Source of the DNA: Nitrososphaerota archaeon
GTDB taxonomy: Archaea > Thermoproteota > Nitrososphaeria > Nitrososphaerales > Nitrosopumilaceae
Reading direction: 5' to 3'
NCBI GenBank assembly: GCA_028867735.1
Contig: JAGWFW010000002.1
Coordinates: 17,952-81,951, forward strand
Length of the DNA stretch: 64,000 nt
This document shows, in pieces, positions 24,434 to 32,907 of the stretch. How positions within the stretch are numbered: the stretch's first letter is position 1; every line of letters begins with the position of its first letter. Under the pieces are notes generated by a model, which did not search any database, had not been told where the DNA came from, and saw only the letters and a list, made by a program, of their open reading frames with translations. A program made the position numbers and the translations under genes.

Positions 24434-25564
24434 CTATGCGATGCCAAATTTTTTCCCTGCTTTTTCAAATACGTCAAGTGATCTTGCAATGTTGTTGTCT
24501 GTGAGCCAGGCAGTAACTGATATTCTGATTCTTGCCAGGCCAATCTTTACTGTGGGATATCTTATTGGTTGCGCAAATATTCCGTTGTCAAAAAGATACC
24601 TGCCAAAATCTACTGTCTTTTTTTCTCCTCCGATTATGACAGGGATTATCTGACTCTGCGAGTCTATACTGTATCCGCAAGATTCCAAGCCTTTTTTCAT
24701 CTGTTCAATGTTCTTCCATATCTTGATCCTCTTTTGTTCCCTGTCTGACGATATCTTTTCCAATGCATCCCGGACCAAAAAATTTGGCAGGGCAGAGGTG
24801 TAGATAAATGGCCTTGATGTGTTTACTGTAAGATCTATCACTTCTTTTTTTGAGGCAGCATAGCCACCAAACGCGCCCAATCCCTTGCTCAAACTGCTGA
24901 TGTACACGTCAATCTTGCTTGCAACACCAAGATGGGCCCCAGAACCACGGCCGTCAGGGCCTGCAACAAAATCACCATGCGCATCGTCCAAAATCAGGAT
25001 CGCCCCGTATCTTTTGCATATTTCTGTAATCTCTTTTAATTTCGAGAAATCCCCGTTCATGGAAAATATTCCCTCTGTGATCACAAATTTACGGTGACTG
25101 TTTCTTTTCATCTTTTTTTCTAAATCTGACATGTCATTGTGTTTGTACACTGTTTTTTTTGCATGTGACAGCCTGCAGGAATCTATTATACTTGCGTGGT
25201 TGAGCTCATCGCTTAGGATGAGGTCTCCTTTCTGTGGTAGAACTGAGATAATTCCCAAGTTTGCCATGTATCCTGTTGGGAAGACAAGCGATGCCTGCTG
25301 TGATTTGTGGCGCGCAAGCCTGGACTCTAGTTTTTCAAACACGTTATCATTTCCCGCGACAAGCCTTGAGCTTGACTGTGTCTGGGCTTGAGAAACTCGC
25401 ACAACTCCCAATCCCAAATAGTCGTTAGAAGATAGATTGACAAGTCTTTTTTTTCCTACCCGGATGTATGGTCCAGAAACTTTGTTATCGACCAGACTGC
25501 GGTACAAGTTTGCCTTTCTGATCTTGTCTAGCCTGTTACGCACAAAATTGAATCTAGGCTTCAA
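24434..25564 (-). CDS. bioF: 8-amino-7-oxononanoate synthase BioF
   Basis: The PLP-dependent enzyme condensing pimeloyl thioester with alanine in biotin synthesis. Motifs: NLSSNDYLGLG, SSRLVAGNDNVFEKLE, LILDDAHGDFVAG, and the PLP lysine in SSLSKGLGAFGGY. Length 376 is normal. It overlaps bioB by 11 bases, so both are translated from one mRNA. Confidence 0.93.
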   Translation of the reverse strand: MKPRFNFVRNRLDKIRKANLYRSLVDNKVSGPYIRVGKKRLVNLSSNDYLGLGVVRVSQAQTQSSSRLVAGNDNVFEKLESRLARHKSQQASLVFPTGYMANLGIISVLPQKGDLILSDELNHASIIDSCRLSHAKKTVYKHNDMSDLEKKMKRNSHRKFVITEGIFSMNGDFSKLKEITEICKRYGAILILDDAHGDFVAGPDGRGSGAHLGVASKIDVYISSLSKGLGAFGGYAASKKEVIDLTVNTSRPFIYTSALPNFLVRDALEKISSDREQKRIKIWKNIEQMKKGLESCGYSIDSQSQIIPVIIGGEKKTVDFGRYLFDNGIFAQPIRYPTVKIGLARIRISVTAWLTDNNIARSLDVFEKAGKKFGIA

Positions 25565-26534
25565 GCCCTATCCTTGATATCATCTCAAAATCTTTGTCAG
25601 GGGAGTTTCCACCTATTGTGAGGTACCCGCCTGTGATGATGCCGTTTGCACCGCCCAAAAGCGCCTTTTCCTGTTCACTTGAAAGATAGACCTCGCGGCC
25701 TCCTGCTATCTTCAGGATGGTCTTTGGCATGAGGAATCTGAACACGGCTATCGTTCGCAGAATCTCTGACAGGGAAATTCTCGGTTGCATTTCAAGCGGG
25801 GTTCCCTTTTGCGGCACAAGTATGTTGATTGGGCATTCCTCGGGGACAAGTTTTGCCAAGTCAAGTCCAAGCTCAAGTCTCTGCATTCTTGTTTCTCCCA
25901 TGCCTATGATTCCACCGCAGCACAGCTCAAGGCCAGTCTTTTTCACTATCATGTTGGTGTTCATCCTCTCATCATATGTGTGAGTGCTGCATATCTTTGA
26001 AAAGAAACTTCGAGACGCTTCCAGGTTGTGGTTGTATCGCTTTACCTTTAATTCCTTGAGCCGACGCGCCATTGATTCGTCTATGAATCCAAGCGAGCAG
26101 TTAACCTCGATTCCAACCTTGTCGTTAATCTGACTGATAATCTCGCAGATCTGTTCAAAGTCGTTCTGTGTAGGGCCTCGCCATGCGCAAACAAGACAAA
26201 AACTCTTGACGCCGTCTTCTTTTGAGAGCCTTGCATTTTGTACAATGGTATCAGCTGGCAACAATTTGTAAGTATCAATTCCGCTTTTGTAAAATGCAGA
26301 CTGGGAACAAAACGAGCAGTCTTCCTGGCATTTGCCTTTCTTTGCATTGATTAGAGATTCCACGTCAACTAGATTGCCGCTTATCTTGCGGGTTATCTCG
26401 TTTGCAGCGTCTGATAAAATCTGCAATGATTCATCTGAAACATTGATAATCTTTTCCGCCTCTTGTGGAGTTATGCTTTGGTTAGACAGTATCTTCCCCT
26501 TGCATAAAGTAATAAATTCAATCTCAGAATTCAT
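25554..26534 (-). CDS. bioB: Biotin synthase BioB
   Basis: A radical SAM enzyme that inserts sulfur into dethiobiotin. The 4Fe-4S/SAM motif CxxxCxxC is in KGKCQEDCSFCSQS, and later GIIGMGETRMQRLELGLDL and GGREVYLSSEQ match the family. Length 326 is normal. A BirA-type operator lies 40-71 bp upstream of the ATG, next to an AT-rich TATA region (attaattaac), so repression by biotin is likely. Confidence 0.95.
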   Translation of the reverse strand: MNSEIEFITLCKGKILSNQSITPQEAEKIINVSDESLQILSDAANEITRKISGNLVDVESLINAKKGKCQEDCSFCSQSAFYKSGIDTYKLLPADTIVQNARLSKEDGVKSFCLVCAWRGPTQNDFEQICEIISQINDKVGIEVNCSLGFIDESMARRLKELKVKRYNHNLEASRSFFSKICSTHTYDERMNTNMIVKKTGLELCCGGIIGMGETRMQRLELGLDLAKLVPEECPINILVPQKGTPLEMQPRISLSEILRTIAVFRFLMPKTILKIAGGREVYLSSEQEKALLGGANGIITGGYLTIGGNSPDKDFEMISRIGLEA

Positions 26535-26573
26535 TGCTTGACTCTCTTTGTATTCTATTAATTAACATTATTA

Positions 26574-26605
26574 TGGTAAACCATGAATGTTTGACTGGTT
26601 TACAA
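26574..26605. promoter_or_regulatory. BirA-type biotin operator
   Basis: tggtaaacc, 14 spacer bases, then ggtttacaa. This matches the consensus TTGTAAACC-N14-16-GGTTTACAA of BirA-regulated biotin genes with one mismatch in the left half. It lies in the 92-bp gap between bioA and bioB, just upstream of the bioB TATA region. Confidence 0.75.
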
Positions 26606-26626
26606 ATGTTGTAGCCTGATTTTAAA

Positions 26627-27943
26627 TCACGTTATTTTCTCAGAAATTTTTTTAATGGCGTCTATGGTACCGTCCATTAAAAATTCGAGTTCTCTCTCTG
26701 AGATTGCAAGGGGAGGGACTATCATTACTACATGACCTAGTGTTCTCAGGTAGATTTTGTGCTTTTTTGCCTCGTTGAAAATTCTCTGGTGGATGCGTTT
26801 TTCGAGCGGAATTGGAGATTTTTTCATCTTGTTGCTGACAAGCTCTATTCCCATGAGCATTCCTTTGTGTCTTACATCTCCAACAAGATCAAGGTCTGAT
26901 ATCTCATCAATTCTGCTTTGTAGGTATGTGGAGTTTTTTTTAATTTTTGGGATAATATTGTATTTTTTGTATAATGCAAGATTTGTGATTGCAGTTGCAC
27001 ATGCTAGGGGGTTGCCTGTAAACGTATGTCCGTGGAAAAAGTGTCGCATCTCATGGTGCTGACCCAAAAACGCATCATAGATCTTTTTGCTTGCCAGTGT
27101 GACTGCAAGAGGCAAGTATCCTGCAGTTAGCATCTTACCAAAGGAGACAATGTCAGGCGTGCTTTTCTGGTTCTGGTACTCTATCATGGACCCAAGTCTA
27201 CCAAAACCTGTGGCAATCTCGTCTAGTATGAATAAAATTCCGTGTTTTTTGCACAGGTTACTTATCTTTCTCTGGAATCCGCCCGGGTATACTGTAACGC
27301 CGCCTGCTATCTGGGCTCCGCTTTCCATCACAAAGGCTGCAATGTTGTTGTTTTGCGAAAATGTTTTTTCTACCTCGTCCAAACAATGATCCACATAGTC
27401 TTCAAAGGTAAATCCATTGGGGGTTCTGTACTTGTTTGGAGACGGAATCTTGATTGTGGGAAACAGAACCGACTTGTATCGTGAAAAAAAAGCGGGGACA
27501 TATCCCAAAGACATTGTGCCTGTTGTATCACCGTGGTATCCGTTTTCAAGTGTGACAAATTTTGTTTTTTTCTTCTCGCCCTTGTTGTACCAGTACTGTA
27601 AGGCCATCTTCGCAGAAACTTCCATGGCAGTAGAACCGTCGTCTGAATAGAACACCTTGTACATGTTGGGCGCAAGCCTCACAAGCTTGGTTGCAAGCTC
27701 TTCTGCCTTGTCGTTTGTAAGGTTGAAAAGAGACGAATGCTGCAGCTTTTTTGCCTGTATTGTAATGGATTTGACCAATTCATCTTTAGAATGGCCCCAT
27801 ACGTTGCACCACATGCTTGCAACACCATCAAGAAATAGATTTCCTTTGGTATCTTGAAGCCACATTCCTTTACCTTTCACGATGACGTCAAAACGCGTCC
27901 ATTCTCTCATCTGAGTATATGGATGCCATACGCGACTCTGCAT
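26627..27943 (-). CDS. bioA: Adenosylmethionine-8-amino-7-oxononanoate aminotransferase BioA
   Basis: The class III aminotransferase that uses SAM as amino donor to make DAPA. Seen: WHPYTQMREW at the N-terminus, SMWCNVWGHSKDELV, GYHGDTTGTMSLGYV, LDEIATGFGRLG, and the PLP lysine in FGKMLTAGYLPLAVTL. Length 438 agrees. A TATA-like attttta lies about 25 nt upstream of the ATG. It is first in a bioA-bioB-bioF arrangement but separated from bioB by the operator region, so bioBF probably has its own promoter. Confidence 0.94.
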   Translation of the reverse strand: MQSRVWHPYTQMREWTRFDVIVKGKGMWLQDTKGNLFLDGVASMWCNVWGHSKDELVKSITIQAKKLQHSSLFNLTNDKAEELATKLVRLAPNMYKVFYSDDGSTAMEVSAKMALQYWYNKGEKKKTKFVTLENGYHGDTTGTMSLGYVPAFFSRYKSVLFPTIKIPSPNKYRTPNGFTFEDYVDHCLDEVEKTFSQNNNIAAFVMESGAQIAGGVTVYPGGFQRKISNLCKKHGILFILDEIATGFGRLGSMIEYQNQKSTPDIVSFGKMLTAGYLPLAVTLASKKIYDAFLGQHHEMRHFFHGHTFTGNPLACATAITNLALYKKYNIIPKIKKNSTYLQSRIDEISDLDLVGDVRHKGMLMGIELVSNKMKKSPIPLEKRIHQRIFNEAKKHKIYLRTLGHVVMIVPPLAISERELEFLMDGTIDAIKKISEKIT

Positions 27944-28164
27944 GTGTGATTCTTTACCTGGTCATGTTAAAAATGGTGCTGTTGCTTGAGATTGGAAGTA
28001 CGTTGTTTGTAACTCAGATTCCTCATGATGTGGCGGCAGGCAAAATCTTGGTAGTTAACACGGCTAAACAGTTCTGCCTCCGTCATCCTAAAACATCTCC
28101 TTCATATGTAAAAAAATTCTTATGTGTATGTGAAAACGGTCCAGATGATCCCAAGTTCAGATCA

Positions 28165-28430
28165 ATGAGAGTTTCACAAAGAGATATAGTTCTACTATCG
28201 TTTCCATTCTCAGATTTGAAAATCTCTAAGGTCAGACCTGCCCTAGTCCTGCTAATAATGAATGTAATAAGAAATTTGAGGATTTCATAGCAGTTACTCT
28301 CACAACTAACCTAAAATCAGGAGGTTATTCTGTTCTTGTCTCAAACAAGGATTTGGAACGGGAAAAACTGATAATGCTTCCTCATCTTTACAACGTAAAT
28401 TTAGGCAGCATGTTACAGAAAAAAAATTGA
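28165..28430 (+). pseudogene. Frameshifted PemK/MazF-family toxin gene
   Basis: The first 30 codons read MRVSQRDIVLLSFPFSDLKI, then SKVRPALVL, the PemK/MazF N-terminus. The frame is then lost near 28250-28258 and continues in another frame as NNECNKKFEDFIAVTLTTNL, SGGYSVLVSNKDLE and onward to TGA at 28430. The two halves together make a nearly full-length mRNA interferase. No antitoxin ORF is recognised upstream. The track's longer ORF (27919-28290) merges unrelated upstream sequence. It could also be a sequencing error, but a second broken toxin gene lies 3 kb away. Confidence 0.75.
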
Positions 28431-28464
28431 TCATTTTTATATAGTGATTTTAGCATTTTAAAAC

Positions 28465-28653
28465 ATGGCAACTACATCTACATTAAACACTTACCGTAAG
28501 GTGCGAGTTGAACCGAAAAATGAAGCAAAAATGATCGGCGCATTATTGAAAACTGGTGAACAATTCAAGGCAATATCGAGAACAGACTATTACATAACCA
28601 GAAAACAATGTGTCACGCTAAGTAAAAATAAGATACCTTATCAAAAACTGTAA
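28465..28653 (+). CDS. Orphan 62-residue protein
   Basis: ATSTLNTYRKVRVEPKNEAKMIGALLKTGEQFKAISRTDYYITRKQ: a small basic protein in markedly AT-rich DNA compared with flanking biotin genes. A TATA-like tttttatatag lies about 25-35 nt upstream of the ATG, supporting transcription. It overlaps nothing and is followed one base later by the next gene, so the two form a pair. Unrecognised; the local composition suggests acquired DNA. Confidence 0.55.
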   Translation: MATTSTLNTYRKVRVEPKNEAKMIGALLKTGEQFKAISRTDYYITRKQCVTLSKNKIPYQKL

Positions 28654-28654
28654 A

Positions 28655-28984
28655 TTGCAAAAACTCCAAAAGAAGGTAAAGTTACATTTTAAATTGCCAA
28701 TTTTCTATAATGATGGAAAACCAGTTGAACCGCAAAAATTAGCTAACGCCAAAAATTATTTTATTGATACTTATGGTGGTCTTACAGTGGATGGTGAATC
28801 CGAAGGATATTGGCAAGATCAAGGTGCATTGTTTAAAGATCAGATGCTAGAATATTCTGTTTTCATACCGCGGACTAAATTTAGTAAAATAAAGAATACG
28901 ATTCCAAAACAGATTGATAAATTCAGAAATCAGTTTAAACAGATTGAAATTTTCTGTTATTATCATAATGTAGTGTCTACTTAA
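28655..28984 (+). CDS. Orphan 109-residue protein, partner of the preceding gene
   Basis: It begins at TTG one base after the previous stop. The sequence (VKLHFKLPIFYNDGKPVEPQKLANAKNYFIDTYGGLTVDGESEGYWQDQG) looks like a compact alpha-beta domain ending in strands (QIEIFCYYHNVV). I do not recognise it. Two-gene pairing, small sizes, AT-rich composition and a site next to a dead PemK gene are compatible with a toxin-antitoxin or defence pair, but no family match supports that. Confidence 0.55.
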   Translation: MQKLQKKVKLHFKLPIFYNDGKPVEPQKLANAKNYFIDTYGGLTVDGESEGYWQDQGALFKDQMLEYSVFIPRTKFSKIKNTIPKQIDKFRNQFKQIEIFCYYHNVVST

Positions 28985-29073
28985 TGATCTTTTCATATTT
29001 TTATAATATCTGACTCTTTTTACACGTATAAGATCAAAACGTTGATGCTAAACTAAAGTCAGAAAAGAACGTG

Positions 29074-29934
29074 TTAGTAACAGGATTGAGCATTCTCCCA
29101 CGAATATTCGAATAGCTTGCGCAGAGGCTCGTTCAAAGATCTAGAGTTTGACCACATTGCAAAGACACTATGTGACGGATGTGTGGCATTTCTCAAAAAC
29201 AGCATTATCTCATCACTGTCTTTAATCACAAAGCACTGGTTGTTGCTTTCCTCCTCTGGTATCAGCCTTATGTTTTTCTTGTCAATGTCGTTTAGAAAAT
29301 CAGGCAGTCTCAGGGCGGGAGAAATGATTATCCTGGCATCAATCAGTGAATTGAACATCATCTCAATGATTTCAGAGTGGTAAAATCTTGATATGTCCTT
29401 TTCGCTTCCAAAAATGATTACCTGCTCTCTTGCAGTTCTTATCATGTCTTTTATCTTGGAGTGAATCTGGCCTGTCCCTTCCATTGTCTGCAACTTGTCT
29501 TGTTTTATCTCTGTAGTTTCAACTGCAAACGTGGGTATCTCTTTCCAGAGATCTGCTACCTCCTTTTCCTGTCTTGCAAGAATGTTGAGATTTTCTTTCT
29601 CGGTATTGATTAGAGTGGACATGGCCTGTTCTATTGGCAGTGCCGCATATCTTGTTGGCGAAGAAAATTCTGCAGTCACAATCCCCTTGTTTTGTAACGT
29701 GTTGAGAATAAAATATGTCTCAGTTCTTGGCATTCCAAGAGATTTTACTACCTCTGGTGCAGTCTTTGCACCATACTTGCCCAGGTAAATGTATATCTTG
29801 GCTTGGTTCTGGGTCAGTCCGAACTTTACAATCTCGCTTTTTATTTTTTCTAGTTTCATCTTGTAGTCGTATAGGCTCGAGTCTTCGCCTGCGGCAAAAA
29901 TCCCAACCTGAAACTCTGTATCTATCTGCTCCAT
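29074..29934 (-). CDS. TrmB-family transcriptional regulator (paralogue 1)
   Basis: A 286-residue TrmB-type regulator. The winged helix is around residues 35-100 (KFGLTQNQAKIYIYLGKYGAKTAPEVVKSLGMPRTETYFILNTLQ), followed by a coiled linker (STLINTEKENLNILARQEKEVADLW) and a PLD-like effector domain with IIFGSEKDISRFYHSEI. Related genes lie at 33457 and 49578. The C-terminal maltose-binding part of classic TrmB is not evident. It diverges from bioD, so it may control biotin or neighbouring genes; this is only positional. Confidence 0.85.
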   Translation of the reverse strand: MEQIDTEFQVGIFAAGEDSSLYDYKMKLEKIKSEIVKFGLTQNQAKIYIYLGKYGAKTAPEVVKSLGMPRTETYFILNTLQNKGIVTAEFSSPTRYAALPIEQAMSTLINTEKENLNILARQEKEVADLWKEIPTFAVETTEIKQDKLQTMEGTGQIHSKIKDMIRTAREQVIIFGSEKDISRFYHSEIIEMMFNSLIDARIIISPALRLPDFLNDIDKKNIRLIPEEESNNQCFVIKDSDEIMLFLRNATHPSHSVFAMWSNSRSLNEPLRKLFEYSWENAQSCY

Positions 29935-30081
29935 TTTCCCAACTGCTTGATATCAGATCTTGTCCAGATTATTATGAGTTTTGACTCAAACTGCGTCAAG
30001 TGGTGCCAATTATTCTGTTCAATGGAAAAATCTGATACGCTATTGCGCTTGGTTCTTAAATGAGACGTCCAATTGTTCTTC

Positions 30082-30777
30082 GTGAAGTCATATTTTGTCA
30101 CGGGGACAGACACGGGCGTAGGCAAGACTGCGATAACTGCCGCAATTGCTTACTCTCTTAGAAAACGTGGCATTGATTTAGGGGTGATGAAGCCCATTGC
30201 TACAGGCGTTGCACAAAAAACCGGGCCGTTCAAGTCTGAAGACGTTGCATTACTGCATGATTCGTCACAGGTAAAAGACGATGAAAAAACCATAAACCCT
30301 GTATTTTTGCCCCTGCCTGTGTCCCCATACGACGCTTCAAAAATACTGGGCCTGAAAATCGACATGGGAATTGTATTTGAAAGATACGGATATCTTGTAA
30401 AATCGCACCAAATGGTGCTTGTGGAAGGAATCGGCGGGATAATGACTCCAATTGCAAAAGATTTCTTTGTTGCAGACATGATAAAACAGATGAGCATTGA
30501 AACAATAGTGGTGACACGCTCAACTCTTGGTACGATAAACCATACCGTCATGACAATTGAGATGTGCAGGAAATACGAGATTCCAGTCAAGGGGTTGATA
30601 ATTAATTACTTTGACGAGAACGGAACCCATGCTGAAAGAAACGCACCTTCTACCCTACACGAAGTCACAGGCCTGCCAATACTTGGCATAATTCCTTTTG
30701 TGAAGGACTATCAAAAACCTGAAGTAATGGCAAACATTGTAGAAAAAAACATAGACCTGAATGCGCTCATATCCTAA
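30082..30777 (+). CDS. bioD: Dethiobiotin synthetase BioD
   Basis: It closes the ureido ring of dethiobiotin from DAPA, CO2 and ATP. The P-loop is SYFVTGTDTGVGKTAITAA, with GVMKPIATG and VLVEGIGGIMTPI after it. The track starts at TTG 30073. I prefer GTG 30082, which lies about 21-27 nt after the TATA-like cttaaat (30055-30061), as in leaderless archaeal mRNAs. It completes the A-B-F-D set. Its 3' end overlaps the convergent gene by 11 bases. Confidence 0.93.
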   Translation: MKSYFVTGTDTGVGKTAITAAIAYSLRKRGIDLGVMKPIATGVAQKTGPFKSEDVALLHDSSQVKDDEKTINPVFLPLPVSPYDASKILGLKIDMGIVFERYGYLVKSHQMVLVEGIGGIMTPIAKDFFVADMIKQMSIETIVVTRSTLGTINHTVMTIEMCRKYEIPVKGLIINYFDENGTHAERNAPSTLHEVTGLPILGIIPFVKDYQKPEVMANIVEKNIDLNALIS

Positions 30778-31312
30778 AGATCTTAAGTTTTGACTGTTTC
30801 TTGCCGGCTGTAAAGCTTATCAGGTCATTGATTATTTTTGCAAAGCTGAATTGTTCCTTGTCAAGCGTATACACCTTGGCATCCACCTGGATTGGCCCAT
30901 CAGCTACAACCCATATGTTGTCAGATTTTGGCTGGATTTTTTTTAGCCTGTCTATGTTTTCCTTTATTGCCTTCAGCTCGCCAGTCTTTGGGAAGTACAT
31001 GATGACTGCATCTTCCGGGTTTGTGGAAAGCGCTCTGGAGTCAGGTATGGCAATATCGATATCCACTGACTGGAAAGAGGTCTTTCTCTGACTTGGGATC
31101 ATTGCTATGGTTAACAGGTAATGGGTCAGCCCCTCTGCAAGAGTGCCTAGCGCGGACTGTCTGTTTCCTTCAACCCCGTCTAGGTGGGATAAGCAATGTC
31201 TGAAAATCGTGCTTATCGCATCTGTGCTTTCGCCTTGGGCTATGTCTGAAAGTATTCTTTTTTCCTGATACTCGGAAATTGCCTGATATAAAATGTCTTT
31301 AATTTCCAACAT
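30767..31312 (-). CDS. Hypothetical cytosolic protein
   Basis: A 181-residue protein. The N-terminal half is helical (EIKDILYQAISEYQEKRILSDIAQGE), and the second half is alpha/beta (VDIDIAIPDSRAL ... DAVIMYFPKTGELKAIKENIDRLKKIQPKSDNIWVVADG). The D-I-D-I-A and IMYF strands could suggest a nuclease-like core, but no motif is decisive. No membrane segments. Convergent overlap with bioD. I do not recognise the family. Confidence 0.6.
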   Translation of the reverse strand: MLEIKDILYQAISEYQEKRILSDIAQGESTDAISTIFRHCLSHLDGVEGNRQSALGTLAEGLTHYLLTIAMIPSQRKTSFQSVDIDIAIPDSRALSTNPEDAVIMYFPKTGELKAIKENIDRLKKIQPKSDNIWVVADGPIQVDAKVYTLDKEQFSFAKIINDLISFTAGKKQSKLKIFRI

Positions 31313-31482
31313 TTCTTCCTGATTTTTCGTATAATTAAAACCAGTCGCAAAAAACCATGTTGATCAGGTTGCATATACCGAAATTGAAGTATCTGTTTGA
31401 ACAGAGTTTATACGACATTAAATTCTCTTAAACTTCGTCTGCTTGCCTTAATCTTTAATTATAAAACCTTAACGTAAAAAGC

Positions 31483-31894
31483 ATGACTGATCTTACTGAA
31501 GAACTAATAATTGAAATTAACAAGGGCATAATACAAGAATGGTTAGAACAAAATCCAACCGCATTTGAAGCAGTAAATGTTAATCACGACAAACTAAAGG
31601 AGATTTTAACAACAGTAAACAAACAAGAAAATCTCATTATGAAAGCAGCATACTTGCTTGGTGGCATATATCGTGGTCACAACCATTTAGTGGTGGTAAT
31701 AAGAGAACTGCATTTGTATGTGCAGATACACCATTCTACGCCTAAACGGGTTTAGACTTTCTATCGAGAGCAAAAATGAGCAAGAATATCTTCGAAAGTT
31801 ACTCTTAGAGATTCAGGATGAGAGGTCCAAGTTAAACGAGGATGTAATGGCTAAAATAATTTTATATGTATCGAAGAGGATTAGAAAGACATGA
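31483..31894 (+). pseudogene. Doc/Fic-family toxin gene with two frameshifts
   Basis: Frame one gives LTEELIIEINKGIIQEWLEQ and ENLIMKAAYLLGGI. A two-base excess in the run catatatcg shifts the frame. The next frame reads SWSQPFSGGNKRTAFVCADT, the Fic/Doc core motif (Q in place of the usual catalytic H). A second shift follows, then LRLNGFRLSIESKNEQEYLR to TGA 31894. Together the pieces form a Doc-like death-on-curing protein. The track ORF (31483-31755) covers only the first part plus out-of-frame sequence. Confidence 0.75.
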
Positions 31895-32118
31895 TGAGCC
31901 AAGAGATATCCCAGGTAGTGAAGAAGAGCATGAAAGATAATCATGATTTACTTACTGCTCTTGGTAATGAAAAACCAGTTCAACTAAGTCTTACCCCAAA
32001 AGAAGAAACAATCTTATCATCAATATTGGACTTGCTCCCAAAATCAACAGAAGGTAAATTAATTTTAGCAGGCTTGGTTGCTTTAGTTGCGTGGGATTTA
32101 CTTCGTAGAAGAGATTAG
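31891..32118 (+). CDS. Small tail-anchored-like protein
   Basis: A 75-residue protein with a hydrophilic N-terminal part (SQEISQVVKKSMKDNHDLLTALGNEKPVQLSLTPKEE) and a C-terminal hydrophobic helix (LILAGLVALVAWDLLRRRD) with an Arg-rich end. It overlaps the Doc pseudogene by four bases (ATGA), as a former operon partner would. No antitoxin motif recognised. It may be anchored in the membrane by its C-terminus. Confidence 0.5.
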   Translation: MMSQEISQVVKKSMKDNHDLLTALGNEKPVQLSLTPKEETILSSILDLLPKSTEGKLILAGLVALVAWDLLRRRD

Positions 32119-32171
32119 ATCAGGAAAAAAAGTTTTCAGAATATACTCTTCATTCAAAATTCAAACCATAA

Positions 32172-32606
32172 ATAACAGACGAGCGATCCCACGATGCACA
32201 ACATCTGCCATCGCTTGTAGACCGGGCGTCGCGTCATGGCAGGGTGACAAAGGCCCTTGCCGATCCCGCATACGATTCCAAGAACAACTTCTCCTATCTG
32301 TATAACAATGATATCGTTCCAGCAATCAAGGTGCGAAAGAACTCGTCTGGCAGGTCGTGTGGGTGCTATCCAAGGAAGGTATCTGTGATATCGCAGATTG
32401 GAAACTACGATTACTGGAAAGGTAGCGTAAGCTATGGAAAACGGTGGATTGTAGAATCTGTCTTTTCTGTACTAAGGAGAATATTTGGAGAGCATGTGAT
32501 GGCGCACAAACGGCAGAACATGGTAAAGGAACTGGAATTGAAGATGGTACTGTATACCAATTTGTGTCAGCGTAGGAGGAAATTATCGTATGCACGTAAC
32601 ATGTAA
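32172..32606 (+). pseudogene. IS5/IS4-like DDE transposase C-terminal fragment
   Basis: The open frame after a stop at 32169 encodes HLPSLVDRASRHGRVTKALADPAYDSKNN ... SGRSCGCYPRKVSVISQ ... YGKRWIVESVFSVLRRIFGEHV. These are the second Asp (DPAYDSK) and the Glu region (VESVFSVLRRIFGE) of IS5-type DDE transposases. The N-terminal half with the first Asp is missing and I see no terminal inverted repeats, so it is a remnant. The track lists only 32244-32606. Confidence 0.75.
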
Positions 32607-32632
32607 TCTAGTTGTGCGACAGAGCATGGAAC

Positions 32633-32907
32633 ACTAAAACATTATTAGACCTAAAACCCAACCATAACTATGGCAATAAAGGGCATAGTCAAAGAACTTG
32701 AAACCTTCCTTTTGCCACAACTCAACGAGATTAAGGGCGAGATTAAAGCCCTGCGTGGTGAGTTCGCCGGCGAACTCAAAGCCATCAACACACGGATAGA
32801 CAGCATAGAACGGGAACTCAAAGACCTCAAAGAAAGCCTAAACGTCATTCAAAGACTTACCATAGTAGAACAAAAATTAAAAGACCTTAAAGGTTAAGCG
32901 AGCCTCC
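32633..32907 (+). repeat. Coiled-coil cassette, copy A (gene plus conserved flanks)
   Basis: Conserved DNA extends beyond the gene: upstream aacactaa...cattattagacct and downstream ttaagcgagcctc are shared with copy B (48.88-49.23 kb, opposite strand). Sequence outside these limits is unrelated. Confidence 0.6.
32670..32897 (+). CDS. Short coiled-coil protein (cassette A)
   Basis: A 75-residue coiled coil: MAIKGIVKELETFLLPQLNE, IKGEIKALRGEFAGELKAINTRIDSIERELKDLKE. The first 28 residues are nearly the same as the gene at 48887-49207 (MAIKGLMKELEAFLLPQLNK), whereas the heptad region differs in length. The heptads predict a parallel or trimeric coil. No other domain. A TATA-like attatta sits about 28 nt before the ATG and is conserved in both copies. 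Function unknown. Confidence 0.65.
   Translation: MAIKGIVKELETFLLPQLNEIKGEIKALRGEFAGELKAINTRIDSIERELKDLKESLNVIQRLTIVEQKLKDLKG

Noticed and set aside
27919-28164. Upstream part of the track ORF 27919-28290
   Set aside because: The PemK homology begins only at ATG 28165; the preceding residues look like translated promoter DNA of bioA.
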